Shown: positions 54,012-62,830 of the stretch, piece by piece
How the letters are laid out: the number at the start of each line of letters is the position of its first letter
How positions within the stretch are numbered: the stretch's first letter is position 1
Source of the DNA: Chloroflexi bacterium OLB13
Lineage (GTDB): Bacteria; Chloroflexota; Anaerolineae; Aggregatilineales; Phototrophicaceae
Direction of reading: 5' to 3'
Length of the DNA: 64,000 nt
Assembly (NCBI GenBank): GCA_001567485.1
Contig: JZRA01000142.1
Coordinates: 1 to 64,000, forward strand
Position numbers and translations under genes: made by a program
The notes under the pieces: generated by a model
Told to the model about the DNA's origin: nothing
Seen by the model: the letters and a program-made list of their open reading frames with translations, nothing else
Database searches by the model: none

Positions 54012-54893
54012 TTGGCGACCGTTTCCGTGACCGCCCCCATGACTCCCATCCTGCGGTTGCGCCGCGTGGTGGCCGGGCATCCGGTGCTAATCGTCGGCAT
54101 CGCGCTCATGGCTTCGATCATCCTGTTTGCGCTGCTCGGCTCGGTGATTATCCCGGTGCAGGACGCTCAAGTCGGTGCGTATCTGCCTCGCCAAGTTCCG
54201 GGCGCCGAACGCCTGCTTGGCACCGACTCGCAGGGCCGCGACGTGCTGGCCGTGCTGGTCTACTCAACGCCTCAGACGCTTCTGATGGGCGTGATCGCAG
54301 GCGTCGTCGGCATCGGGATCGGCACGGTGTTGGGCCTGCTGGCCGGCTTCTTCGGGGGATGGATCGACCTTGTGATCCGCACCCTGACCGACGTGTTCAT
54401 CACGATCCCCGGCATCGCTATCCTGATCGTCATCGCGACCAACGTCCGGCAGATGGACGTCGCCACCATGTCGCTGATCGTGGCGTCGCTGGCGTGGCGC
54501 TTCCCCGCCCGTGCGATCCGCGCCCAAACACTATCGCTCCGCGAGCGCGGCTATATTCAGATCGCACGATTGAGCGGGGTCAGCGGTTTGCAGCTCGTGT
54601 TCCAAGAAGTGCTGCCCAACCTGCTCACGTACATCGCCGCCGCCTTTGTCGCCTCGGTCTCACAGGCGATCCTCGCGATCATCGGCTTGGAGGCGCTCGG
54701 ACTGGGGCCACAAGATGAATATACCCTCGGCATGATGATCTATTGGGCGCAGTTCTACGGCGCAATCCTGCGCGGCATGTGGTGGTGGTGGCTTCCGCCC
54801 ATCATCATGATCGTCCTGATCTTCATCAGCCTGCTGCTGATCTCCGCGGGCATGGACGCGTTCGTGAACACCCGCCTGAGGAAGACCGAATGA
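54012..54893 (+). CDS. ABC transporter permease, DppC-like
   Basis: TTG 54012 lies 7 bases after a perfect AGGAGG, giving 293 residues. LIVGIALMASIILFALLGSVII is TM1, PGAERLLGTDSQGRDVLAVLVY the DppC outer loop signature, and RERGYIQIARLSGVSGLQLVFQEVLPNLL the coupling EAA motif. It forms the importer pore together with the DppB-like partner, and its stop overlaps the ATPase start as ATGA. Confidence 0.88.
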   Translation: MATVSVTAPMTPILRLRRVVAGHPVLIVGIALMASIILFALLGSVIIPVQDAQVGAYLPRQVPGAERLLGTDSQGRDVLAVLVYSTPQTLLMGVIAGVVGIGIGTVLGLLAGFFGGWIDLVIRTLTDVFITIPGIAILIVIATNVRQMDVATMSLIVASLAWRFPARAIRAQTLSLRERGYIQIARLSGVSGLQLVFQEVLPNLLTYIAAAFVASVSQAILAIIGLEALGLGPQDEYTLGMMIYWAQFYGAILRGMWWWWLPPIIMIVLIFISLLLISAGMDAFVNTRLRKTE

Positions 54894-55876
54894 GCGACCT
54901 GACGCTGAAAGTCGACAACCTGCACGTACACTTCCCGACCCCAGCCGGCGTCGTCAAGGCCGTCAACGGCGTGACATTCACCCTGCGCCAACGCGAACGG
55001 CTCGGCTTGGTGGGCGAAAGCGGCTCCGGCAAAACCACCACCGCGCTGGCCCTGATGCGCCTGCTCGCGCCGCCCGCCCGCATCCCGCACGGCAGCATGA
55101 TCCTCGACGGTGTTGACCTGCTGGCGCTGTCCGAAGAAAAGATGCGGCAGGCACGCTTCGCTGAGATTTCGATGGTGCCGCAGGGCGCGATGAACTCGCT
55201 CAATCCGGTCATGCGAATCCGCAGTCAGTTCGTCGAGCTGTTCCAAGCGCACGGGCAGTTCACGTCAAGCTCCGACATCGACGCGCGGATCGCCAGCCTG
55301 CTTGAACAGGTCGGCTTGAACCCGTCCGTCGCGGGCATGTTCCCGCACGAACTGAGCGGCGGCATGAAACAGCGCGTGTGCATCGCGATGGCCGTCGCCC
55401 TGCGCCCGAAGGTCATCATCGCCGACGAGCCAACCAGCGCGCTCGATGTCGTTGTCCAGCGGCAGGTCATGGAGACACTGGGGCGCGTACAAGAGGCGCT
55501 CGGCGCGACGGTCATCCTCGTCGGGCATGACATGGGCCTAATGGCGCAGTTCGTGGATCGCATCGGCGTGATGTACGCTGGCCGCTTGGTCGAGGTCGGG
55601 CCGGTGCGCACGATCTTTCGCACGCCGAAGCACCCGTACACTCAAATGCTGATCGCCAGTATCCCCACGCTGGAGCAGAAGAAGCTGTTCAAGGGTATTC
55701 CCGGCGTGGCACCTTCGCTGCTGAACCCGCCGTCAGGATGCCCGTTCCATGTGCGCTGCGACCAGCGGCTTGAGCACTGCTCGCGGATCGTGCCGGACTC
55801 CATCGCGTTGTCGCCCGATCATTGGGTCGCGTGCCACCTGTACCCGAAAGAGGAGCACCATGACCAGCCTGCTTGA
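54890..55876 (+). CDS. ABC transporter ATPase, DppD/OppD-like
   Basis: ATG 54890 (ATGA overlap) gives 328 residues. Walker A VGESGSGKTTTALALM, signature HELSGGMKQRVCIAMAV, Walker B VIIADEPTSALDVV and the C-terminal oligopeptide-type cluster region with Cys (PPSGCPFHVRCDQRLEHCS) match OppD-like subunits. It hydrolyses ATP in the cytosol to drive uptake and pairs with the next ATPase. Confidence 0.9.
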   Translation: MSDLTLKVDNLHVHFPTPAGVVKAVNGVTFTLRQRERLGLVGESGSGKTTTALALMRLLAPPARIPHGSMILDGVDLLALSEEKMRQARFAEISMVPQGAMNSLNPVMRIRSQFVELFQAHGQFTSSSDIDARIASLLEQVGLNPSVAGMFPHELSGGMKQRVCIAMAVALRPKVIIADEPTSALDVVVQRQVMETLGRVQEALGATVILVGHDMGLMAQFVDRIGVMYAGRLVEVGPVRTIFRTPKHPYTQMLIASIPTLEQKKLFKGIPGVAPSLLNPPSGCPFHVRCDQRLEHCSRIVPDSIALSPDHWVACHLYPKEEHHDQPA

Positions 55877-56876
55877 GGCGCGCAGCATCGGCAAGACCTT
55901 CCGGTCGAGCGGATTCTTCCGGCGCACGTCCAACGTCGCGCTGGCGGATTTCTCGCTGTCGATTGACGAAGGCAAACCTATCTTGACGGCAATCGCGGGT
56001 GAGAGTGGCAGCGGGAAAACCACGCTCACCCGGCTTCTGCTGGGCATCATCGAACCGACCGACGGGGCCATCCACTATCGCGGGACGGATTTGCGCGCGA
56101 TGAACCACGCACAGAAACGGCAGTTCCGGCAGGAGGTGCAGGCGATCTTTCAGGATCCGTTCGAGGTCTACAACCCGTTTTACAAGGTCGATCATGTGCT
56201 GCGCACGCCGCTGGCGAAATTCGGCCTCGCCGCGTCTGAGGCGGACGCGCGGCGTCAGATGGAAGCGGCGCTGGAGAAGGTGGGCCTGCGGCCCGAAGAA
56301 ACGCTCGGCCGGTATCCGCATCAGCTCAGCGGCGGGCAGCGCCAGCGCATCATGATCGCGCGCGCGCTCATGCTCAACCCGAAGATCATCATCGCCGACG
56401 AACCGGTGTCGATGGTCGACGCCTCCCTGCGCGCAACCATCCTCGAGTCTTTGCTCACGCTGCATCAGGAGTTCGGGATTTCACTCATCTACGTGACCCA
56501 TGACCTGACGACGGCGTACCAGTTGTGCAACGACATCTACATCTTGTATCGCGGCTCGATTGCGGAATCAGGAGACGTTACAGAAGTCATCAAAGACCCC
56601 AAACATCCGTATACCCAACTGCTCGTCGGCTCGATCCCCCTACCCAACCCCGATCAGCGGTGGGGCGCCGACCAACCAACGCCCAAAACGATGCGTTCCG
56701 CCGCGGCGTCTGGCTGTTTATTCGCCGACCGCTGCCCGTATGTGATGGATCGTTGTTTGGCCTCCGTCCCGCCCATGATCGCCCTGAGTCCAACGCGCGG
56801 CGCCGCGTGTTTCCTGTACGATGACGACCACGCCGCGCACAGCACCCGCGACGGCGTCCAGCAGCACTCCCGGTGA
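55860..56876 (+). CDS. ABC transporter ATPase, DppF/OppF-like
   Basis: ATG 55860 with AGAGGAG gives 338 residues, overlapping the previous gene by 17 bases. Walker A is IAGESGSGKTTLTRLLLG, Q-loop AIFQDPFEVYNPF (the OppF form), signature HQLSGGQRQRIMIARAL, Walker B IIIADEPVSMVDASL. A Cys-rich C-terminal region (ASGCLFADRCPYVMDRC) is present as in OppF. It completes the importer: one binding protein, two permeases, two ATPases. Confidence 0.9.
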   Translation: MTSLLEARSIGKTFRSSGFFRRTSNVALADFSLSIDEGKPILTAIAGESGSGKTTLTRLLLGIIEPTDGAIHYRGTDLRAMNHAQKRQFRQEVQAIFQDPFEVYNPFYKVDHVLRTPLAKFGLAASEADARRQMEAALEKVGLRPEETLGRYPHQLSGGQRQRIMIARALMLNPKIIIADEPVSMVDASLRATILESLLTLHQEFGISLIYVTHDLTTAYQLCNDIYILYRGSIAESGDVTEVIKDPKHPYTQLLVGSIPLPNPDQRWGADQPTPKTMRSAAASGCLFADRCPYVMDRCLASVPPMIALSPTRGAACFLYDDDHAAHSTRDGVQQHSR

Positions 56877-56912
56877 ATCTCCGAGTTACGCACACGTCGA
56901 TAGGATTTGCAA

Positions 56913-58436
56913 ATGTCGCTCGAACCCACCCCTCAGCCGAAAATCACCTTTGAGCAGCTCTTCAGCCGCAGCTACGGCAGCGCCAAGATCGGCGTGTTCG
57001 GCTGCGGGCATCACATGTATTGGGGGCAGTTTCCGGGCCTCCGCGATAAGCTGATCGGGCATCAGACCCACTTCGAGAACCGGCTGCGCGCGCATGGAGT
57101 CCACATCGTCAGCGCGGGGCTGATCGACGAGTCCCGACCGGCTTTCGAGGCGGGCGAGATGTTCCGCCGGGAGGGCATCGACTTTCTGATCTGCTACGTC
57201 AGCACGTATGCGATCAGCAGCGGCGTGCTGCCGGTCGTTCAGCGCGCAGGCGTCCCGTTGTTGATCGTCTCGCTGCAGCCCAACAAGGCGATGGACTACG
57301 CCAACGGCACCACCGTCATGCAGCTTGAGCACGACAACGCCACAAGCCTGCCTGAGATGTGCAACGCGCTGCGCCGCGCGAATATCGAGCCGGTCGGGAT
57401 GGTCGTCGGGACGCTGCACGACGACGAGCGCGCGTGGAACCGGATCTTCGACTGGTGCAAGATCGCGCGGGCATACGCCGCCGTGCGCAGCGCCCGAATC
57501 GGGATGATCGGACATACCTACGAGGGCATGCTCGACATGAACTTCGACCCGACCATGTTCGATGCCAAGTTCGGCATGCACGCCGAACACCTCGAAATGG
57601 ACGATCTCGCAGTGCGTGTCGCGCAAGTTACCGACGAGCAGATCGAGCGCAAGCTCGAAGAAATCCACGCGCTGTTCGACTTCCCGGAACCCGGCGCAGA
57701 TCCAATTGCCGGCCCGGCCAAGCCGGAAGACGTGCGTTGGGCCGCGCAGGTGGCCTGCGCCATTGATAAGCTCTTCAAGGATTTTGGGCTGACGGCGCTG
57801 ACCTACTACTATCGCGGCCTCGACGGCAACCTGAACGAACGCATCGGCGCGACCTTCATCGTGGGGAGTTCGCTGCTGACCGGGCAGGGGTTCCCGGTCG
57901 CGGGGGAGCTTGACCTCAAAAACTGCCTCGCCATGCTGATCGTCGACCGGCTCGAAGCGGGCGGCAGCTTCGCCGAAATCCACCCGTGCGACTTCGAGAA
58001 CAACATCATCCTCGTCGGCCATGACGGGCCGCACCACATCGGCGTCGCCGAAGGGCGCCCGGTGCTGCGCGGGCTGTCGGTATATCACGGCAAACGCGGC
58101 TACGGCGTCGGAGTCGAGTTCCAGCTCAAGGTCGGGCCGATCACCATCGTCGCGCTCAGCACGACCGCCGACGGACGGTTCCGCTTCATCGTGGCCGAGG
58201 GCGAATCGCTGGCCGGGCCAATTCCGCCGACCGGCAACACCAACACGCGGTGCCGTTTCGAGCCGGACGTCTCGACGTTCATCGAGAACTGGAGCTTGGA
58301 GGGGCCGACTCACCACTTCGCGCTGGGCATCGGCCATATCGCGCATCTGATCGAGGGGTTCGCGCGGTGCTGGGGCATCGAATGCGTGAACGTGACGGAT
58401 CCGGCTTACCGGCGTCCTCAGTACATCCGGCGCTAG
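56913..58436 (+). CDS. L-fucose/L-arabinose isomerase-like sugar isomerase
   Basis: ATG 56913, with AGGA 8 bases upstream, gives 507 residues. The N-terminal alpha/beta region (KIGVFGCGHHMYWGQFPGLRD) and middle AGLIDESRPAFEAGEMFR follow the FucI/AraA fold. Metal-site residues are in GQGFPVAGELDLKN (Glu), EIHPCDFENNIILVGHDGPHH (Glu, His) and the C-terminal THHFALGIGHIAHLIEGFA (His). The enzyme should isomerise an aldose to a ketose using Mn. Sequence does not fix the sugar; fucose, arabinose or a deoxy/uronic relative is possible. It follows the importer genes by about 36 bases. Confidence 0.82.
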   Translation: MSLEPTPQPKITFEQLFSRSYGSAKIGVFGCGHHMYWGQFPGLRDKLIGHQTHFENRLRAHGVHIVSAGLIDESRPAFEAGEMFRREGIDFLICYVSTYAISSGVLPVVQRAGVPLLIVSLQPNKAMDYANGTTVMQLEHDNATSLPEMCNALRRANIEPVGMVVGTLHDDERAWNRIFDWCKIARAYAAVRSARIGMIGHTYEGMLDMNFDPTMFDAKFGMHAEHLEMDDLAVRVAQVTDEQIERKLEEIHALFDFPEPGADPIAGPAKPEDVRWAAQVACAIDKLFKDFGLTALTYYYRGLDGNLNERIGATFIVGSSLLTGQGFPVAGELDLKNCLAMLIVDRLEAGGSFAEIHPCDFENNIILVGHDGPHHIGVAEGRPVLRGLSVYHGKRGYGVGVEFQLKVGPITIVALSTTADGRFRFIVAEGESLAGPIPPTGNTNTRCRFEPDVSTFIENWSLEGPTHHFALGIGHIAHLIEGFARCWGIECVNVTDPAYRRPQYIRR

Positions 58437-58446
58437 AGGTTTCAAC

Positions 58447-59303
58447 ATGGACGAGTGTTCAGTCAACGGAGTCACGGTCAAATACACATCCGCCGGTTCA
58501 GGGCTGCCGCTGGTGATGCTGCACGGATGGGGCGCCGATCACCGCCTCGCAGAGCGTATGATCGAGCCAGCCTTCGCGCACCGTTCGGGCTGGCGGCGAA
58601 TTTATCCCGATCTTCCCGGCATGGGCTGTTCGGCGCCGGCGCAGTCCATCCGGTCGCACGATGACATGCTGGCGGTCGTCGAGGGGTTTATCGACTCGCT
58701 GGCCGGGTCTGAGCGCTTCGTCGTCGGGGGGTGTCGTACGGCGGCTATCTCGCTCAGGGCCTCGTTCAGCACATGGGCGACCGCATCGACGGCCTGCTGT
58801 TGGTGGTTCCCAGCGTCGAGCGTGATCGCGCCCGGCAGCACTTCCCGCCCCACGAGGTTCGGATCGTCGAGCCGGCCTTCGCCGAAAACCTGACGCATGA
58901 CGAAAAGTGGCTCACGGACACCATCGTGGTGCAGACGATGAGCGTGCTCGATCAAGTGCGTGAAGAACTGCTGCCTGCGCTCGGCATCGCCAACCCCGAA
59001 TTCTTACAGCGGTTGGGCCGCGAGAACAGCCTCTCGTTTGACGTGCGCTCCCCTGCCCGCCCATTCACGGCCCCCACGCTCGTCCTAGCCGGCAGGCAGG
59101 ACTCGGTGACCGGCTATCGTGAGGCGCTGACGCTGATCGAGCATTATCCGCACGGGACGTTCGCCGTCCTCGACAGCGCCGGCCACATGCTGCATCGTGA
59201 ACAGCAGGCTGTGTTCCGAAGCCTTGTGAGCGAATGGGTCGACCGCGTCGAGATCGGCCGGAATGGGGGTCGTGTTCCAGACCGGCACGGCAAAACCCGA
59301 TAA
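58447..59303 (+). CDS. Alpha/beta hydrolase (one frameshift)
   Basis: Two frames form one protein of about 285 residues. The oxyanion HGWGADHR is followed by the nucleophile elbow GGVSYGGYLAQGL (only readable when one G is added to the six-G run near 58727), the acid in LAGRQDSVTGYREAL and the base His in SAGHMLHREQQ. It is probably an esterase or lactonase that removes ester groups from the imported sugar, though the acceptor is not known. AGAGG lies before the ATG. It is 10 bases after the isomerase gene. Confidence 0.82.
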
Positions 59304-59332
59304 CCAGACATTTCACACCCGGACACGAGACG

Positions 59333-61030
59333 ATGAGTACCAAGTCCTACGAACGCCGCAACGAAATCATGGCGATGCTTCGCGAACATCACGAACTAAA
59401 GATCGCGGATTTAGCCGACCGTCTTAGCGTTTCGCAAGGAACCATCCGCAACGACCTGAATTTTCTGGCGCAGAACGATCTGGTCAAGCGGCGTCACGGC
59501 GGCGTCACGCTGACGATCACGCGCGCGATTGCCGACAACGGCTTCGCTGAACGCGCGCGCACGAACGTCGCCGGGAAGCGGTTGATCGCGCGCCGGGCCG
59601 CGGATATCGTCAAAGACGGCGACGCGATCTTCCTCGATGACAGCACGACGGCGTACACGATGATCCCGTTCCTTCAGGATCGGCGCGACCTGACCATCGT
59701 GACCAACGGGATTGAGGCGGCGCTCGCCGCCGCGCAGATGCCCAACGTCACGGTCGTCTTGCTCGGCGGGATCGTGCGTGCCAAGACCGTCTCCGTGTTC
59801 GGGCAGCTCAGCGGCGCGGCGCTGGCCGGGCTTCACATCAAGCGCGCGTTCGTCTCATGCGGCGGTTTCACCGTTCGCACCGGCTTCACGGAAGCGGATA
59901 TGGAGATCGCCCAGCTCAAGCAGAAGGTGGTCGAACACTCCGAGCAGACTATCGTGCTGGTGGAGTCGAGCAAGATCGGCGTCGTACAGATCACCTCATT
60001 CGCCCAAATTCAGGACGTCACCCAGATTCTGACCGACGCGGATGTGGACACCGCGACCGTCGAGCAGCTGCGGGCGTTCACGACGCTGGTCGTGTGCGGG
60101 GAGATCACAACCACGTCGTATGCCCGGCTCGACCCCGACGACCGCCATTACCGCATCGGCTTTGCGAACCTCGGCGAAGACCGCCCATTCGCCGTGGCTG
60201 TGCGTAAGAGTCTGGAAGCGGCGGCCCGTTCCAACGGACGGATGGACATCATCGCGGGAGACAATCAGTACGACAGCGACGTTGCGGTCGATGTCGCGGA
60301 CTCGCTGGTGAAGTCAGAGATTGATCTCGCCATCGAGTTTCACTATGAAGAACGTGTCGGCCCCCTGCTGCTGAGCAAGTTCCGGGCCGCCAATGTCCCG
60401 GTGATCGCCGTCGATATCCCGATTGTCGGCGCGGTCTACTTCGGTGTCGACAATTACCGCGCCGGTCAGGACGGTGGCGCCGCGCTCGGCCGCTGGATTC
60501 AGCGGCATTGGAAGGGCACGATTGACTACTTGATCGTGATCGAACTGCACGCCTCCGGCCCGATCCCGGCGGTGCGCGTGCAGGCGCAGTTGGACGGCCT
60601 GCGCGACGTGATCGGCCCGATCGCGCCGGCTCAGATCATCAAGTTGGAAGACCGCGCCGGGCGGGTTGAGGGCCTGACGCCGATGCTGATCGAAGCCCTG
60701 AGTGATCTGCCGAAGCACAGCCGCATCGCAATTGTGAGCCACAACGACGTGACCGTTGAGGCCGTCATCAATGCCGCATACGAAACCAAGCGCGAGCGCC
60801 ATATCGTATGCGTCAGCGCGGGGACGGGAAACCGCCGCATCCGCGACGAACTCCGCCGCCGAAATTCGATCATCGCCTCTGCGATCCTGTTCCCGCCTGA
60901 GCAGTACGGCGTGGGACTGGTCGATCTGGCAGGGCGCATCCTTCGCGGCGAGCGCGTCCCGCCGGCGGTCTACATCGAGCACCGGCTGGTCGACGCTTCG
61001 AACATCGACGCGCTGCACCCGGAACCTTAG
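59333..61030 (+). CDS. DeoR regulator fused to a periplasmic-binding-type sugar domain
   Basis: ATG 59333 gives 565 residues. Residues 4-60 are a DeoR HTH (ERRNEIMAMLREHHELKIADLADRLSVSQGTIRNDL, then KRRHGGV); 70-235 are the DeoRC sensor with DAIFLDDSTTAY and VVLLGGIVR, normally a phosphosugar site. From about residue 280 a second domain follows, type 1 periplasmic-binding-like (GFANLGEDRPFAVAVRKSLEAAARSNG, then AVYFGVDNYRAGQDGGAALG), as in LacI-family effector domains. No signal peptide or TM helix exists, so both sensors are cytosolic. It is encoded in the operon it likely controls. GACGAG upstream is a weak ribosome site. Confidence 0.85.
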   Translation: MSTKSYERRNEIMAMLREHHELKIADLADRLSVSQGTIRNDLNFLAQNDLVKRRHGGVTLTITRAIADNGFAERARTNVAGKRLIARRAADIVKDGDAIFLDDSTTAYTMIPFLQDRRDLTIVTNGIEAALAAAQMPNVTVVLLGGIVRAKTVSVFGQLSGAALAGLHIKRAFVSCGGFTVRTGFTEADMEIAQLKQKVVEHSEQTIVLVESSKIGVVQITSFAQIQDVTQILTDADVDTATVEQLRAFTTLVVCGEITTTSYARLDPDDRHYRIGFANLGEDRPFAVAVRKSLEAAARSNGRMDIIAGDNQYDSDVAVDVADSLVKSEIDLAIEFHYEERVGPLLLSKFRAANVPVIAVDIPIVGAVYFGVDNYRAGQDGGAALGRWIQRHWKGTIDYLIVIELHASGPIPAVRVQAQLDGLRDVIGPIAPAQIIKLEDRAGRVEGLTPMLIEALSDLPKHSRIAIVSHNDVTVEAVINAAYETKRERHIVCVSAGTGNRRIRDELRRRNSIIASAILFPPEQYGVGLVDLAGRILRGERVPPAVYIEHRLVDASNIDALHPEP

Positions 61031-61051
61031 CGCCGCGGACCGAGGAAACCC

Positions 61052-62479
61052 ATGCCCAGCCGCAAACCGAACATCGTATGGATTTACTGCGACGAGCTGC
61101 GCACCGATGCCCTCGCGTGTTACGGCAATCGCTTCGGACGGATGCACACGCCGAATATCGACTCGATCGCGGCGGCAGGCGTTCTGTTCGAGAATAACTT
61201 CGTCAATTCGCCGGTATGCGTCGCGTCCCGAACCAGCACGATGACAGCGCTTTATCCTGAGGACACCGGCGTTTACAACAACGAAGCGGCGAAGGCCGAA
61301 TATCGTCTTGCGCGCGATTACGAGACATTCCCCGAAGTGTTCGCCCGTCACGGATACACGACCGCCAACTTCGGCAAAGTCCACCTGCCTTCGGGGTTGG
61401 CTCCGTGGATGCACAGCGAAGACGACGGCGGGGACATGCAGCCGTTCTATGAGGGCGTGCCACGCGAGGAACTGGACATGATCCACGTTCCGAACTTCCC
61501 CTACATCGTGATCGGCGGGCGGTATCCGGGGGATCGCGCTTATCCTGCCGAGCCGGTGACCCGGAACGCGATTCGGTGGTTGCAGACCGCGCCAGAGCCG
61601 TTCTTCATGCGGCTTTCTTACCTCCAACCGCATACGCCTGTCCTTCCGCCGCCGCCGTTCGACCAGATGTATCAGTCGCTTGACTTTCCCGATGCGATCA
61701 CGAGCGCCAAGCCGTTGAGCGCCTTTGAATCGCGTTTCCGCCAGATTGTCGGCGCTGACAAGCTCACGCCCGACCAGATTCGCCGGATTCACGTCGCGTA
61801 TTACGGGTTGGTCGCGTGGCTCGACGCGCAGATCGGCCAGTTCCTCACGGCGCTGCGCGCGACCCGATTTCACGATAACACGATCATCGTGTTCGAGTCC
61901 GATCACGGCGCCTCGCTCGGTGAAGGCGGCCGGCTGCAAAAGCTCACGTTCGCCCCTGAAGTACTGCGTGTTCCGCGCATCATCGCGTGGCCCGGTACGC
62001 TCCCTGCCGGTCAGCGCCGTGCTGATGTCACCGAAGGCGTAGATCTCGCCCGCACGCTGTTGTCGCTTGCGGAGCTACCGGCTCCCGAACACATGCGGGG
62101 GCGGAGCGTGTTCACAGCCCCTGCGCCGGAAGCGGTTCATGCCACAATCGGATACGGTTATACGAGCAGCCGCGCCTTTCCAAGCTCGGCACAGGGAACG
62201 CTGGACGACGATCATGGCTGGCCGCGACGGTCATGCCTGCGCACATGGCGCTACCGGTTCGAGGTGAACACCCGGATCAACAATGCCCCGCCGACACCTG
62301 AGCAAGAGGACGCGGTTCTGGTCGATCGGGTGACCGACCCAGACGAGACTGTGAACGTGGCCGGCGATCCGCGTTACCGCACGATTCGGCACACCCTGTC
62401 GCGGCTTCTCGAAGAACGAACGCGATCAAGCTATACGCCGCCCGAACACCTCACGACTGGCCGCTATGAGATGAAGTGA
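61052..62479 (+). CDS. Sulfatase, alkaline phosphatase superfamily
   Basis: The 475-residue protein begins KPNIVWIYCDELRTDALACYGN, with the metal-binding Asp of sulfatases. The formylglycine site is SPVCVASRTSTMTALYPEDTG: Cys56 with A in place of the usual P (CxAxR for CxPxR). GFGKVHLP-type NFGKVHLPSG and IIVFESDHGASLGEGG supply the Lys/His and the second metal site. It should remove sulfate from a sugar, in the cytosol since no signal peptide is seen. It needs a maturase, not found here. GAGG lies before the ATG, 21 bases after the regulator. Confidence 0.85.
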   Translation: MPSRKPNIVWIYCDELRTDALACYGNRFGRMHTPNIDSIAAAGVLFENNFVNSPVCVASRTSTMTALYPEDTGVYNNEAAKAEYRLARDYETFPEVFARHGYTTANFGKVHLPSGLAPWMHSEDDGGDMQPFYEGVPREELDMIHVPNFPYIVIGGRYPGDRAYPAEPVTRNAIRWLQTAPEPFFMRLSYLQPHTPVLPPPPFDQMYQSLDFPDAITSAKPLSAFESRFRQIVGADKLTPDQIRRIHVAYYGLVAWLDAQIGQFLTALRATRFHDNTIIVFESDHGASLGEGGRLQKLTFAPEVLRVPRIIAWPGTLPAGQRRADVTEGVDLARTLLSLAELPAPEHMRGRSVFTAPAPEAVHATIGYGYTSSRAFPSSAQGTLDDDHGWPRRSCLRTWRYRFEVNTRINNAPPTPEQEDAVLVDRVTDPDETVNVAGDPRYRTIRHTLSRLLEERTRSSYTPPEHLTTGRYEMK

Positions 62480-62704
62480 CGCAGCTTATCGTCAAGGCGA
62501 GCTGTCAGCCCTGATCGAAAAGTCAGCACTCGTGCTACATCCGGCCCTGTTAGAGGTTGGTCGCACAAATCGTCGTGCGTGAACCCGTGATAACGTGCGC
62601 GGCCACCGTGCCAAACCGGGCAAGCGCTGATCTGTGGCAGCGCGGAGATTGCGGCGCAGAGGACGGAAAGCAAAACAGGCGGCGTTTCCGCCACCTGTTC
62701 ATTG

Positions 62705-62777
62705 TGGGCAATATAGGACTCGAACCTATGACCTTCTCGACGTCAACGAGACGCTCTGCCAATTGAGCTAATTGCCC
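62705..62777 (-). tRNA. tRNA-Val (GAC)
   Basis: The minus strand folds as a cloverleaf: acceptor GGGCAAT pairs with ATTGCCC, D arm with GCTCAATTGGCAGAGC, anticodon stem TCTCG/CGAGA with loop TTGACGT (anticodon GAC, valine), and T arm with GTTCGAGTC. A discriminator A is present; CCA is not encoded. Confidence 0.93.
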
Positions 62778-62788
62778 CTAGTCATTGT

Positions 62789-62818
62789 AGTGTAGCGCAA
62801 TCCCCTACGCATGGTCAA
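62789..62818 (-). promoter_or_regulatory. tRNA-Val promoter
   Basis: TTGACC (62813-62818) and TACACT (62789-62794), 18 bases apart, place the start a few bases before the mature tRNA. Confidence 0.6.
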
Positions 62819-62830
62819 GGGCAACCGGCC

